A DNA stretch of 64,000 nt from Paracidovorax wautersii (GTDB taxonomy: Bacteria; Pseudomonadota; Gammaproteobacteria; Burkholderiales; Burkholderiaceae_C): assembly GCF_900113035.1 (NCBI RefSeq), contig NZ_FONX01000003.1:280126-344125 (forward strand), given 5' to 3'. The notes under the pieces are model-generated. The model ran no database searches. It was not told the origin of the DNA and worked only from the letters and a program-made list of their open reading frames with translations. Made by a program: the position numbers and the translations under genes. The stretch's first letter is position 1; every line of letters starts with the position of its first letter. Below, piece by piece: positions 30,845 through 39,940 of this stretch.

Positions 30845-31771
30845 CTAGAGCAGCTCCGCCCGGCGGGGCATGTCGGCGCCCCGGCGCGAGCAGGTGATGG
30901 AAGCCGCCCGCGCGCCGAAGCGCAGCATGGCGCCCAGCTGGTGGGCATCGAGCGTGTCCAGCGCCTGAGCGCTCAGCCCGCCGTGCTCGGCCAGCCAGGT
31001 CAGCAGCGCGGCCTGGAAGGTGTCGCCCGCGCCCACCGTGTCCACCACATCCACCAGCAGCGACTGCGCCGCGGCATGGCCCTGGCGGTTCCAGGCCTCG
31101 CTGCCGGTGGCGCCGCGCGTGACCACCACCAGCCGCGCCCCCTGCGCCAGCCAGCGCTCGGCCACGTGGGCGGGCGATTCGTCGGGGTAGAGCAGGCCCA
31201 GGTCCTCGTCGCTGACCTTGACCAGGTCGGAGCGCCCCACCATCTCGCCCACCACGCTGCGCCAGCGCGCCACGTCGGGCTCGACGTTCAGGCGCACGTT
31301 GGGGTCGTAGGCGATGAGGCGGCGCCCGCGCTCGGCCGCCGCCAGGGCCTGCAAGGTGCCGCCCACCGGCTCCACCACCATGGAATACGAGCCGAACTGC
31401 AGCACCTGCGCCGCCTCGGGCAGCGCCGGCAGCGTGTGCGGGTGCAGCTGGCGGTCGGCCGCGCCATGGCCGTGGAAGGCGTAGCTGGGCACGCCGGCAT
31501 GGTTGACGCTGACCACGCTGAGCGTGGTGGGCGCCGGGCTGTGGACCACCAGCGCCGCGCCCACGCCCTCGTCGCGCAGGGTCTGCAGCAGCCGCTCGCC
31601 GTACACGTCCTGCGAAAGGCCGGCCAGCAGCTGCACCGGCTGGCCCAGGCGCGCCAGCCCCACGGCCATGTTGAAGGGCGAGCCGCCCACGCGCGCGTCC
31701 AGCAGCAGCCCGGTGGGCGTGCTGTCGCGCACATAGACATCCATCAGCGCCTCACCGCAGACCACGAACAT
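30845..31771 (-). CDS. PfkB-family carbohydrate kinase, probable fructokinase
   Basis: 308 residues with both PfkB signatures: GGSPFNMAVGLARLG (about 31-45) and DTVGAGDTFQAALL (about 247-260, catalytic Asp in GAGD). VVCGEALMDVYV opens the chain. Predicted reaction: ATP plus fructose to fructose 6-phosphate, inferred because the operon contains sucrose phosphorylase, which releases free fructose. Start 31771 has an AGGGAGGG site; an earlier ATG at 31804 overlaps the permease stop but has no site. It is the last gene of the sucrose operon. Confidence 0.9.
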   Translation of the reverse strand: MFVVCGEALMDVYVRDSTPTGLLLDARVGGSPFNMAVGLARLGQPVQLLAGLSQDVYGERLLQTLRDEGVGAALVVHSPAPTTLSVVSVNHAGVPSYAFHGHGAADRQLHPHTLPALPEAAQVLQFGSYSMVVEPVGGTLQALAAAERGRRLIAYDPNVRLNVEPDVARWRSVVGEMVGRSDLVKVSDEDLGLLYPDESPAHVAERWLAQGARLVVVTRGATGSEAWNRQGHAAAQSLLVDVVDTVGAGDTFQAALLTWLAEHGGLSAQALDTLDAHQLGAMLRFGARAASITCSRRGADMPRRAELL

Positions 31772-31803
31772 GTTGTTGCCCTCCCTCTTCGTCGTTGATG
31801 GCA

Positions 31804-33051
31804 TCAGGCGCCGGCATAGTCGCGCTCGTCGCAGCGCGCCAGGTGCTCGCGCACCGGCTGGCGCAGCCAGTTCCAGAGCAGGCCGACGAAGAGCAGCGCG
31901 GCGAAGCCCGCCGCCAGCGCGAAGCCGTAGCGCATGCTGCCGAAGGCATCGGCCGCCAGCCCCATGGCGAACGGGCCGGCCGCCGCCGCCAGGCACGAGA
32001 AGAACAGGTTCAGCCCGGCCACGGCGCCGTGCTGCGAACGCGGCGCGCAGCTGATGCCCTTGGAGTTGAGCGTGGGGTAGAGCACCGACATGAACAGGCC
32101 CGACGCCGGCAGCAGATACACCGCCCAGGCCACGCCGCCCCAGAGCGCGCCGGCAAAGCACAGGGCGATCAGCAAGGCCATGGCGCAGGTCAGCAGCGAC
32201 CATTCGACATGGCGCAGCAGCCAGCCGCCCAGGAAGCGGCCGATGGCGCGCAGCGCGAAGAACACCGGCAGCGCATAGGCCGCCAGCAGCGCCGCCGGGC
32301 CTGCGTAGCCCTGCAGCAGCGTGGGCAGCCAGACGTAGATGGCGCATTCCACCGCCACGTAGAAAAAGAGCGCGAGCGCGAAGCCCAGCACGTAGGGCTG
32401 GCGCATGAGGGCGAAGCACTGGCCCAGGCTGGCGCCGGGCGCGGCGCGGGTGGCGGGCACGGCGGCGGGCCGCTGCGGATAGCGCACGGCGGCGGCGGAC
32501 ACCACCAGCACCAGGGCCAGCACGGCGGCGGCCAGGTAGAGCCACTTCCAGGGCAGGCCGGCATGCAGCAGCCAGGTCACCAGGGCCGGGCCGATGATGG
32601 CGCCGATGGCGAAGAAGCCCTCCACCGTGTTCATGGTGGCGGTGTGCTCGCTGGTGGAGCGCGAGATGTCTCCGATCAGCGCCAGCGCCCCGGTCTTGAA
32701 GATGCCGATGGCCACGCCCGAGAGCATGAGCAGGCCGAGGAAGAAGCCGAAGCCGTCGCCCACCGCGAAGAGGCCGCTGGCGACCGCGAAGAGGCCCAGG
32801 CCCAGCAGGATGGTGGCCTTGCGCCCCCAGCGGTCGGCCAGGCCGCCCAGCAGGAACCCCGACAGCGCGATGGCCAGCATGGTGCCGTAGTGGAAGGCGC
32901 TCGCGGCCGTCATGCTCAGGCCGTAGGTGCGGATCACCTCGGGCAGGATCACGCCGACCGCGTCGGTCGTCATGGCGAAGATCAGGAACATCAGGCAGGT
33001 GAGCCAGCGCAGCTGGCGGGCCTGCTGCGGCAGGGTGGCGTTCGGGTTCAT
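31804..33051 (-). CDS. MFS transporter, probable sucrose permease
   Basis: 415 residues with twelve hydrophobic segments and the MFS loop motif GGLADRWGRKATIL (about 69-82) between spans 2 and 3. There is no signal peptide. By position between sucrose phosphorylase and fructokinase it probably imports sucrose across the inner membrane, working with the outer-membrane porin of the same operon. A direct substrate signature cannot be read, so sucrose is inference from context. It is 46 bp after the phosphorylase gene and 32 bp before fructokinase. Confidence 0.87.
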   Translation of the reverse strand: MNPNATLPQQARQLRWLTCLMFLIFAMTTDAVGVILPEVIRTYGLSMTAASAFHYGTMLAIALSGFLLGGLADRWGRKATILLGLGLFAVASGLFAVGDGFGFFLGLLMLSGVAIGIFKTGALALIGDISRSTSEHTATMNTVEGFFAIGAIIGPALVTWLLHAGLPWKWLYLAAAVLALVLVVSAAAVRYPQRPAAVPATRAAPGASLGQCFALMRQPYVLGFALALFFYVAVECAIYVWLPTLLQGYAGPAALLAAYALPVFFALRAIGRFLGGWLLRHVEWSLLTCAMALLIALCFAGALWGGVAWAVYLLPASGLFMSVLYPTLNSKGISCAPRSQHGAVAGLNLFFSCLAAAAGPFAMGLAADAFGSMRYGFALAAGFAALLFVGLLWNWLRQPVREHLARCDERDYAGA

Positions 33052-33097
33052 GGCGTTGTCTCCTCGTGATGTCTGGATGTCGTGGGCGCCGCGCCCT

Positions 33098-34585
33098 TCA
33101 GCGTGCGGCGTCCGGGCCGGCCACCACCCAGCGCGCGGGCTCGCCTTCCGGGCCGCCCTGCTGGGTGATGACGGCGCTGCGCGCGGCCAGGTCCACGTCC
33201 AGCCGGGCCTGGGCGGCGCCCTGCGTCCAGGCCAGCGACAGGTGGCCGGGCGCGGCGGGCAGCACGGCGAACTCGCCCGCGAACGCGGGGTGCTTGTTGC
33301 GCCAGGCGGCCAGCGCGAGCAGGCGGCGCACCATGGGCGTCTGCAGGCAGTCGCGCACTTCGGCGGCCGCGTAGTGGTGGCGGTTGATGTCGCGGCCCAC
33401 GCGGGTGCGCTCCAGCAGCGCCATGTCGTTCACGCCGCCCAGCAGGCCCACGTAATAGACCTGCGGCACGCCGGGCGCGAAGAACTGGATGGCGCGCGCC
33501 GTCAGGTAGGCCTCGTCGTCGCGGGCGAGCGCGTCGTAGTAGGTGCAGTTGACCTGGTAGAGGTCCAGGTTGGAGGCCGCCGCGCCCGTGGCCTGGCGGC
33601 TCTGGCCGCCGCTGTGGGCGTGGATGGTTTCCACCAGCGCGTCGATGGCCTCGGGCGGCAGCAGGCCGGGCCTGCCGGTGGCGGCGTCCGCGCCCACGTC
33701 GATCACGCCGATGCCGTCGTGCGTGTCCAGCACCGTGACGGCGTTGCGCGGGCTGATGGCCAGCCAGCGCGCGAGCGGCCCGGCATCGGCCTGGAACAGC
33801 GCGTGCAGCACCAGCGGCGGCAGCGCGAAGTCATAGACCCGGTCCACCTTGGCCGCGATCTCGATCTGGGTCTGGTAGTAGCTGTGGATCTCCACCAGCA
33901 CCTCCATGCCGAGGCCGCGCGCCTCTTCGCTCAGACGGCCGATGAAGTCGAAGGTCTCGGGGATCATGAAGCAGCTGGTGCCGGCCTTCTTGATGGCGTA
34001 GCCCGCCGCGTCGAGGCGGATCGCGCGCACGCCGGCCTGCTGGAAGCGCTGCAGGATGGCGCGCAGGTAGGCCTGGCCCTCGGGGTGCTGCACGTCGATG
34101 TCCACCTGCTGGGGCGTGAAGGTGGTCCAGAGCAGGCGCTTGTCGCCGTTGCCCAGGGTCACGCTGGTCAGCGGCAGGCCGGGGCGCGGGCGGTAGATGC
34201 GCAGCAGATCCTCTTCGCTCGCGCCTGCGGGGAACACGCTGCCGAGCGTGAGGAACATGCCGGCATAGGGCGAGGCATCGCCCTGGCGCAGGAAGTCCTG
34301 GAACTGCGGCGAGGCATCGGAGACGTGGTTGACGATCAGGTCGGCCATCAGCTCGACCCGCTCGCCCAAGGCGCGCACGTCGTCCCAGTCGCCCAGGCGC
34401 GGATCGACGGCGGTGTGGTCGCTGGGGTCGAAGCCGGCATCGGCCCCGTCGATGGGGTCGAAGAACGGCAGCACGTGCACCCCGCCGATGGCCTGCGCCA
34501 GCGGCCCCGCCAGCAGTTCGGCCAGGCCGGGGAAATGGCCTGCGAGGCGGTCTGCGTAGGTGATGAGCTGGACTTGGTTTTTCAT
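33098..34585 (-). CDS. Sucrose phosphorylase (GH13)
   Basis: 495 residues, the usual length for sucrose phosphorylase. The family start VQLITYADRL and GGVHVLPFFDPIDGADAGFDPSDH are present. Catalytic positions fit the characterised enzyme: nucleophile Asp in IRLDAAGYAIKK (near 193), acid/base Glu in VEIHSYY (near 230) and transition-state Asp in VLDTHDGIGVID (near 288). Reaction: sucrose plus phosphate gives glucose 1-phosphate plus fructose, in the cytoplasm. No signal peptide. It is the second gene of the operon after the porin, and fructokinase uses one of its products. Confidence 0.94.
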   Translation of the reverse strand: MKNQVQLITYADRLAGHFPGLAELLAGPLAQAIGGVHVLPFFDPIDGADAGFDPSDHTAVDPRLGDWDDVRALGERVELMADLIVNHVSDASPQFQDFLRQGDASPYAGMFLTLGSVFPAGASEEDLLRIYRPRPGLPLTSVTLGNGDKRLLWTTFTPQQVDIDVQHPEGQAYLRAILQRFQQAGVRAIRLDAAGYAIKKAGTSCFMIPETFDFIGRLSEEARGLGMEVLVEIHSYYQTQIEIAAKVDRVYDFALPPLVLHALFQADAGPLARWLAISPRNAVTVLDTHDGIGVIDVGADAATGRPGLLPPEAIDALVETIHAHSGGQSRQATGAAASNLDLYQVNCTYYDALARDDEAYLTARAIQFFAPGVPQVYYVGLLGGVNDMALLERTRVGRDINRHHYAAAEVRDCLQTPMVRRLLALAAWRNKHPAFAGEFAVLPAAPGHLSLAWTQGAAQARLDVDLAARSAVITQQGGPEGEPARWVVAGPDAAR

Positions 34586-34646
34586 GGGAACAGGCCTTCG
34601 GGGGCGGGAGGAACGACAGGGACAAGGAAAAAAGGGTGAGACAGGC

Positions 34647-35894
34647 CTACAGCCAGGTTTCCAGCTGCAGGCCCACCAGCGTGACGCTGCGGGCGCCGCC
34701 CGGCATGGCCAGCGCGGACGATGCCGCGCCGTTCATGCGGACATGGGTGACGAAGAGCCGCAGCTCCGGCCGGCCATTGATGCCGGGCTTGCCGGCCAGC
34801 GCCGGGGCGAAGGTGAACTTGCTCAGGCGCTGCAGCGGGCTGCCGTCATCGGGCCGGCGCTCGTTGTGCCCAGCCTCGAACAGCAGCTTGGCGTGGGGCG
34901 CCACATCCCAGCTGATCCGGCCGCCCGCCACCCAGCCGTTGTCGCTGCGGGAGGCGCCCTGGCTGCGGCCGCGCTCCACGCCGGCCAGCGCCTGTCCGCC
35001 CAAAGGGCCGAACTGGCCCTCCACCGCATGCACCAGCCGCCGCGCCGTGCGCCCGCCGGTGCCGGCGAAGGAGCCGAAGCCGTTGTCCAGCGCGCCCCGG
35101 CCCGACGCGAACTGCAGCCAGGTGAGGTGGCGCAGGCTGCGCGGCTCCATCTCGGCCGAGGTGCGGTGGCGCAGCGACAGCGAATGCCCGTCGCGCTCGC
35201 CGGCCGCGCCGCTGCGGGCATGCACCAGGCTGCCCTGCACGCGCAGGTCGCCGCGTTCGCCCATGGGCACGGCGCTCCAGTCCACGCTCAGGCGCGAGGC
35301 ATCGACCTCGCGCTGCACGCCCTGCTCCGGCGTCTGGATGCTCTTGCCGAAATAGGCCACGCCCAATTGGCCGGGCCCGAGCGGCAGGCCGTGGATGCCC
35401 GCGCCCTGGCCGCTGTCGGGCAGCAGGTAGTCGGTATCCACGATGTGCAGGTGCTCGCGCTGCCAGGCGCGGCGGCCGAACCACACTGCCGCCTGCGCGG
35501 GCAGCAGGGGCAGGCCCTGCAGCTCGACGAAGGCCTGCTTGAGCGTGTAGCGCGGGTTGTCCGGCGTGGGCGTGGGGTCGTAGAGGGCGCCGCCCCAGAG
35601 CGCACGCAGCTTCAGGCCCGAGCCCAGATCGAAGCTGCGGCCCAGCCGGGCTTCGCCGTAGAAATCGCCCTCGTTGCCCAGCCGCAGCTTCTGCCCGGGC
35701 AGGCCCAGGCTGTAGCCGCCGCGCCGGGCGCCATCCACCGAGGCGCGCGCCGCGCCAGTGCGCAGATAGGCGCTGAACTCCCATTCGCCCGCCGGTTCGG
35801 CGGCCTGCGCGCCAGGGGCCGCCGCTATCATCAAAGCGCTTGCAACTGCCAGGAATGCCCGGGCCGCCAAGGCCTTCGCCATACATTCACACAT
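34647..35894 (-). CDS. LamB/ScrY-like carbohydrate-selective porin
   Basis: 415 residues. A signal peptide covers about residues 1-32 (AARAFLAVASALMIAAAPGAQA) with AQA cleavage. The mature chain alternates polar and apolar residues as in an outer-membrane beta-barrel, has maltoporin-like blocks (GEWEFSAYLRTGA; FYGEARLGRSFD; VWFGRRAWQREHLHIVDTDY; GWVAGGRISWDV) and ends in a Trp-Leu pair. Start 35894 has a strong GAGGGAGG site; later ATGs at 35882 do not. As first gene of the sucrose operon, behind two operators, it probably lets sucrose across the outer membrane. Confidence 0.9.
   Translation of the reverse strand: MCECMAKALAARAFLAVASALMIAAAPGAQAAEPAGEWEFSAYLRTGAARASVDGARRGGYSLGLPGQKLRLGNEGDFYGEARLGRSFDLGSGLKLRALWGGALYDPTPTPDNPRYTLKQAFVELQGLPLLPAQAAVWFGRRAWQREHLHIVDTDYLLPDSGQGAGIHGLPLGPGQLGVAYFGKSIQTPEQGVQREVDASRLSVDWSAVPMGERGDLRVQGSLVHARSGAAGERDGHSLSLRHRTSAEMEPRSLRHLTWLQFASGRGALDNGFGSFAGTGGRTARRLVHAVEGQFGPLGGQALAGVERGRSQGASRSDNGWVAGGRISWDVAPHAKLLFEAGHNERRPDDGSPLQRLSKFTFAPALAGKPGINGRPELRLFVTHVRMNGAASSALAMPGGARSVTLVGLQLETWL
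35831..35842. promoter_or_regulatory. Possible auxiliary LacI-type operator inside the porin signal sequence
   Basis: TCAAAGCGCTTG matches 11 of 12 leading positions of the upstream operator, and its centre lies exactly 100 bp from the first operator centre. It could allow repressor looping. It also overlaps half of a GCTAT repeat, so chance or a repeat remnant remains possible. Confidence 0.35.
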
Positions 35895-35930
35895 CAGGTT
35901 TGCCTCCCTCTTTTTATCGTTCACCCAAAT

Positions 35931-35964
35931 TCAAAGCGCTTTGATTTTCTCCCAAAGCGCTTTG
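35931..35964. promoter_or_regulatory. Tandem palindromic LacI-family operators of the sucrose operon
   Basis: TCAAAGCGCTTTGA (35931-35944) is a perfect 14-bp palindrome and CAAAGCGCTTTG (35953-35964) a perfect 12-bp one. Both have the central CG typical of LacI-family sites. Centres are 21 bp apart, two helical turns, so two repressor dimers could bind the same face. They sit between the divergent porin operon and the repressor gene and probably control both. Confidence 0.85.
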
Positions 35965-36008
35965 AATACGCCTTAGTAGTTGCACTAGGGCGGTTTTTCG
36001 CCGCCACC

Positions 36009-37013
36009 ATGTCCCTCAAGCAGATCGCCGCCGAACTCAAGCTCTCGCTGACCACGGTCAGCCGCGCCCTCAACGACTACCCCGAGGTGGCCGAAGGCAC
36101 CCGGCTGCAGGTGCAGGCCGCCGCGCAGCGCCTGGGCTACCGCCCCAACGCCACGGCGCGGCGGCTGGCGCTGGGCAAGGCGGAGGCGGTGGGCATGGTC
36201 TTGCCCATCGTTCCCGGGCAGCTCGCGAGCGACGTGCAGTTCCTGACCGTGGCCGCCGCCATGACCGAGCGGCTGGCGCGCGACGGCATGGACCTGCTGC
36301 TGGTCTCCGCCCCGCAGGACCACGAACTGCGCGCCTACGAACGGGCCATCGCCGCCCGGCGCGTCGATGCCTTCGTGGTCGCGCGCACCCAGGTGCAGGA
36401 CGAGCGCCTGCAGCTGCTGGCCCGGCACGGCATGCCCTTCGTGGCCTATGGCCGCACCGAAGACAGTCAGCTGCCGGCCCATGCCTGGCTGGACTTCGAC
36501 AACCATTCGGGCGGCCGGCAGGCGGCGGAGCACTTTCTGTCGAGCGGCCTGCGGCGCATGGGCTACGTGGGCGCGCCGCCCGGCTACAGCTTCGCCGCGC
36601 AGCGCCATGCGGGCTTCGCCGCGACCGTGCAGGCCGCCGGCGATGCCACGCTGCCGCCCGCCGCCGTGCGGCGCGACGCCTTCGATGCGCTCTCGGGCTA
36701 CCGTGCCATGCAGCAACTGCTGGCGCTGCCCGGCGCCGGCCGCCCCCAGGCCGTGTTGGTGGACAACGACCTGGCCGGCCAGGGCGCGCTGCAGGCCGTG
36801 AAGGAGCAGGGACTGCGGCTGGGGCAGGACCTGGAACTGGCGGTCTATGGCGAACTGCCCCCGGAAGCGGTGCCACCCGGCCTGCTCTGCGTGCGGCAGG
36901 CCGATTCCGCCGCCACCGGCGTGGAACTGGCCGAGATGGTGCTGGACCTGCTACGCGGCGAGCCCCTGCAGGGCCTGCAACGGCTGCACCCGCCGACGCT
37001 GCAGCGGAGCTGA
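36009..37013 (+). CDS. LacI-family transcriptional regulator of the sucrose operon
   Basis: 334 residues. The N-terminal helix-turn-helix and hinge (MSLKQIAAELKLSLTTVSRALNDYPEVA, about 1-28, then LGYRPNATARRLALGKA) are typical of LacI/CscR proteins. A periplasmic-binding-like effector domain follows (about 60-325) with AWLDFDNHSGGRQAAEHFL and the VLVDNDLAGQGAL block. It is a likely repressor released by sucrose or a derived sugar. It reads away from the porin operon and its start is 45 bp from the second operator, suggesting autoregulation. A GGCGG-T5-CGCC hairpin lies just before the start. Confidence 0.92.
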   Translation: MSLKQIAAELKLSLTTVSRALNDYPEVAEGTRLQVQAAAQRLGYRPNATARRLALGKAEAVGMVLPIVPGQLASDVQFLTVAAAMTERLARDGMDLLLVSAPQDHELRAYERAIAARRVDAFVVARTQVQDERLQLLARHGMPFVAYGRTEDSQLPAHAWLDFDNHSGGRQAAEHFLSSGLRRMGYVGAPPGYSFAAQRHAGFAATVQAAGDATLPPAAVRRDAFDALSGYRAMQQLLALPGAGRPQAVLVDNDLAGQGALQAVKEQGLRLGQDLELAVYGELPPEAVPPGLLCVRQADSAATGVELAEMVLDLLRGEPLQGLQRLHPPTLQRS

Positions 37014-37193
37014 CGCCCCCGGGAGCTGCCCCCTGCCCCGCAGGATCAGCGGCCAGGCAACCCGCAGAACCCCGCCGGCTTGCGCTGCGGGACGACAGCC
37101 GACGTAAGCGCCGTCCCACGCAGCGGAATGTGCGCAGCCGCGACGATCAGGAGCATGGCCGTGCACCGCGCGGTTTCCATCGCTGACCACACC

Positions 37194-39239
37194 ATGCCTG
37201 CTTCTTCTGCTGCACGCAGCACTGCCGTGCCCCGCCGCAATTCGTCCTCCGCTACCGCCGCGAAGGCTCCCGGCGCGCCGCGCCCTCCCAGCCCGGCACG
37301 CATCCGCGCTGCACTCAAGGACGTGTTCGGGCTGAGCAGCCTGCGCCTCGGCCAGCGCGAGGTGATCGAACGCGTGCTGGAGGGCGAGAACACCCTGGCC
37401 ATCATGCCGACCGGCGCGGGCAAGTCCCTGTGCTATCAGCTGCCGGCCGTGCTGACCGACACGCGCACCGTCGTCGTCTCGCCGCTGATCGCCCTCATGC
37501 GCGACCAGTGCGATTCGCTGCGCGCCTGCGGCGTGGCCGCCGTGCAGCTGCACAGCGCGCTCTCCAGCGCCGAAACCCAGCAGGCCGAAGCCGCCATCGG
37601 CGACGGCAGCGCCCGCATCATCCTCACCACGCCCGAGCGCCTCAAGGACGCCGCCTTCATGGACCTGCTCTGCGGCAGCGGCCCGGTCGGCCTGCTGGTG
37701 GTGGACGAGGCGCACTGCATCTCGCAATGGGGGCACGACTTCCGCCCCGCCTTCCTCGACATCGCCCAGGCCCTGCCGCGCCTGGGCCGCCCGCCCGTGC
37801 TGGCGCTGACGGCCACCGCCGCCGGCGCCGTGGCGCAGGACATCCGCCGCCAGCTGGGCATTCCGGCCGCCGGCGTGCTCGACACCGGCACCTACCGCCC
37901 CAACCTGCGCTTCCACGCCGCGCAGCTGACCACCGAGGCGGAGAAGAACGACTGCCTGCTGCGCACCGTGCGCGAGGCCAGCGGCTCGGGCATCGTCTAT
38001 GCCGCCACCGTGAAGGCGGCCGAGGCCGTGCATGCGCTGCTGCTCTCCAAGGGCGAGTCGGCGGGCCTCTACCACGGCCGCATGCCGTCGGCAGAGCGCA
38101 GCGCGGCGCAGGACGGCTTCATGCGCGGCGACACGCGCGTCATCGTGGCCACCAACGCCTTCGGCCTGGGCATCGACAAGCAGGACGTGCGCTTCGTCGT
38201 GCACTACCAGATGCCGGGCGGGCTCGACGCCTACTACCAGGAAGCCGGCCGCGCCGGCCGCGACGGCCAGCCCGCCGACTGCACCCTGCTCTACCTGCGC
38301 AAGGACAAGGCCGTGCAGCAGTTCTTCCTGGCCGGGCGCTACCCCACGCTGGAAGACCTCTCCGCCCTCTACGAAGCCCTGCAGGACCCGCCGCCCGGCA
38401 ACAGCACCGCGTGGGACATGGAAACCCTGCAGCGCGTGCTGGACCGCCCGGGCCCCAAGCTGCAGGTGGCGCTGAGCCTGCTGCGCCGCCGGCGCATCGC
38501 CGTGCAGAACGTCGAGGGCCATATCGCCCTGCGCAGCCAAGACCTGAGCGCGGAAGCCCTCGCCGAGCTGGTGGACGACTACGTGCAAAAGCGCGAGCAC
38601 GACCAGGAAGCGCTGGAGCGCATGGTGATCTACGCGCAGACCGGCCGCTGCCGCTGGCAGCTGTTGCTTTCCTACATGAGCCAGAACGACGAGGCCGAGC
38701 CCTGCGGCGTCTGCGACAACTGCCGGCGCATGGCCCAGGCCCAGGCAGAAGCCCGGGCAGCCCTGTCGCCCCATCCGGTCGCCCCTGCGGCCGCACCCGC
38801 CCCCACATCCGCCGCGCGGCGTGCTGCGGCCGGCAGTGCGGCGCGCCCGGCCCGCAAGGCGGCGGCTGAAGCGCAAGCCAAGGGCACGGCGACGCACACG
38901 CTGCGCCCCATTGCGGCCGGCACCCGCGCCCCCAGCGCGGCCACCGCCGCCACCCAGCCCCGGCAAGCCGCAGCGGCAGCGGCAGTGGCAGTCGCGGCCA
39001 CGCCCGCCTTCGAGCTGGGTGCGCTGGTGCGCGTGAAGCGCTATGGCGAAGGCACAGTCACCGCCTTCGACCCGCAATCGGTCACCGTGTCGTTCGCGGA
39101 CGGCAGCCGGCGCTGCTTCCACCCCGACTTCGTGCGCCGCGCCCGCAAGCGCCGTGCGGTGGCGGCCAACGATCCGGCCGTGGTGGATGGCACTGCGGCC
39201 ATCGCAGCAGCCGAGGTGCCGGAGCTGCGCAGCGCCTAG
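37194..39239 (+). CDS. recQ: RecQ-like ATP-dependent DNA helicase
   Basis: About 681 residues. It has FGLSSLRLGQREVIERVL, Walker A IMPTGAGKSLCYQLP (about 69-83), DEAH box VVDEAHCISQWGHDFRP (about 171-187), ALTATA and the motif VI block YYQEAGRAGRDGQPADC (about 346-362). The RecQ zinc-binding cysteines are in CRWQLLLSY and CGVCDNC (about 485-515). No HRDC domain is seen. Instead a long Ala/Pro linker leads to a small C-terminal Tudor-like domain (LVRVKRYGEGTVTAFD..VTVSFADGSRRCF, about 612-645). Start 37194 (MPASSAARST) is a choice among several ATGs in an unconserved stretch. It unwinds DNA in recombination and repair. It converges with the next gene, 7 bp away. Confidence 0.92.
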   Translation: MPASSAARSTAVPRRNSSSATAAKAPGAPRPPSPARIRAALKDVFGLSSLRLGQREVIERVLEGENTLAIMPTGAGKSLCYQLPAVLTDTRTVVVSPLIALMRDQCDSLRACGVAAVQLHSALSSAETQQAEAAIGDGSARIILTTPERLKDAAFMDLLCGSGPVGLLVVDEAHCISQWGHDFRPAFLDIAQALPRLGRPPVLALTATAAGAVAQDIRRQLGIPAAGVLDTGTYRPNLRFHAAQLTTEAEKNDCLLRTVREASGSGIVYAATVKAAEAVHALLLSKGESAGLYHGRMPSAERSAAQDGFMRGDTRVIVATNAFGLGIDKQDVRFVVHYQMPGGLDAYYQEAGRAGRDGQPADCTLLYLRKDKAVQQFFLAGRYPTLEDLSALYEALQDPPPGNSTAWDMETLQRVLDRPGPKLQVALSLLRRRRIAVQNVEGHIALRSQDLSAEALAELVDDYVQKREHDQEALERMVIYAQTGRCRWQLLLSYMSQNDEAEPCGVCDNCRRMAQAQAEARAALSPHPVAPAAAPAPTSAARRAAAGSAARPARKAAAEAQAKGTATHTLRPIAAGTRAPSAATAATQPRQAAAAAAVAVAATPAFELGALVRVKRYGEGTVTAFDPQSVTVSFADGSRRCFHPDFVRRARKRRAVAANDPAVVDGTAAIAAAEVPELRSA

Positions 39240-39246
39240 ATCAAGG

Positions 39247-39927
39247 TCAAGGCGCCAGCGGCGGCCCGCCCTCCACCGCCGCGGGATGCAGCAGCGCGCG
39301 CAGGCGAGCCAGATCCTCGGGCGTATCCAGATCGAAGACATGCCCCGGGTCGCTGCACGGCAGGCGCAGGACCTGCGCGGCATGGCCGGCCATCCAGTGG
39401 CGCACGCCCTCCTCTGCCGGCTGGAGCCGGATCTCTTCCACCGCCTGCCACGACAGCAGCACCGGATGGCCCTGAACGCCCTCCACGGCCGGCACCAGCG
39501 CCCGCACGCCGGCAGGCCGTGCCGCCCAGGCCTGCAGCAGTGCGCGCAACGGCGCCGCAGTGAGCAGCGGCAGGTCGGCCAGCACGAGCATCAGATCCCG
39601 GCCCGGATGGCGGGCGGCATGGGCCTGGAGCGCGAGGCGCTGCGAATCCACCAGCGTGGGGCCGTGCACGGCGTGCAGCAGCGGCTGCGCCCCGGCGGCT
39701 ACGGCCAGGGGCTGCAGCACGTCGGCATACGGGCCCAGCACCACGCCGATCTCGGCCACGCCGGCCTGCCGGAAGGCCTGCGCCAGCCGTTCCAGCAGGT
39801 TTTGCCCGCCGATGCGCAGCGCAGGCTTGGGCCAGCCGCCCATGCGCCGCCCCAGCCCGGCGGCGAGGACGATGGCGCAGGGTGGCAGTGGGCTCAAAGG
39901 ACGTCGTTCAGGCTCGTGCAGCGGCAT
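39247..39927 (-). CDS. MobA/MocA-like nucleotidyltransferase for molybdenum cofactor
   Basis: 226 residues. The NTP-transferase signature IVLAAGLGRRMGGWPKPAL lies near residue 18, with LMLVLADLPLLTA (near 113), VQGHPVLLS and a final DLDTPEDLARL. Proteins of this type attach CMP or GMP to molybdopterin; beside a molybdenum hydroxylase operon, cytidylyl transfer (MocA-like, for the MCD cofactor of the xanthine oxidase family) is the likely reaction. It is 13 bp after xdhC and so the last gene of the paoABC-xdhC operon. Start 39927 gives MPLHEPERR; longer frames have no support. Confidence 0.88.
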   Translation of the reverse strand: MPLHEPERRPLSPLPPCAIVLAAGLGRRMGGWPKPALRIGGQNLLERLAQAFRQAGVAEIGVVLGPYADVLQPLAVAAGAQPLLHAVHGPTLVDSQRLALQAHAARHPGRDLMLVLADLPLLTAAPLRALLQAWAARPAGVRALVPAVEGVQGHPVLLSWQAVEEIRLQPAEEGVRHWMAGHAAQVLRLPCSDPGHVFDLDTPEDLARLRALLHPAAVEGGPPLAP

Positions 39928-39940
39928 GCCCGCATTGTCG

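Noticed and set aside
35824-35842. Eighth copy of the mini-palindrome in the porin signal sequence
   Set aside because: Only the GCTAT half is present; the second half reads GCGCT, so it was treated as a possible operator instead.
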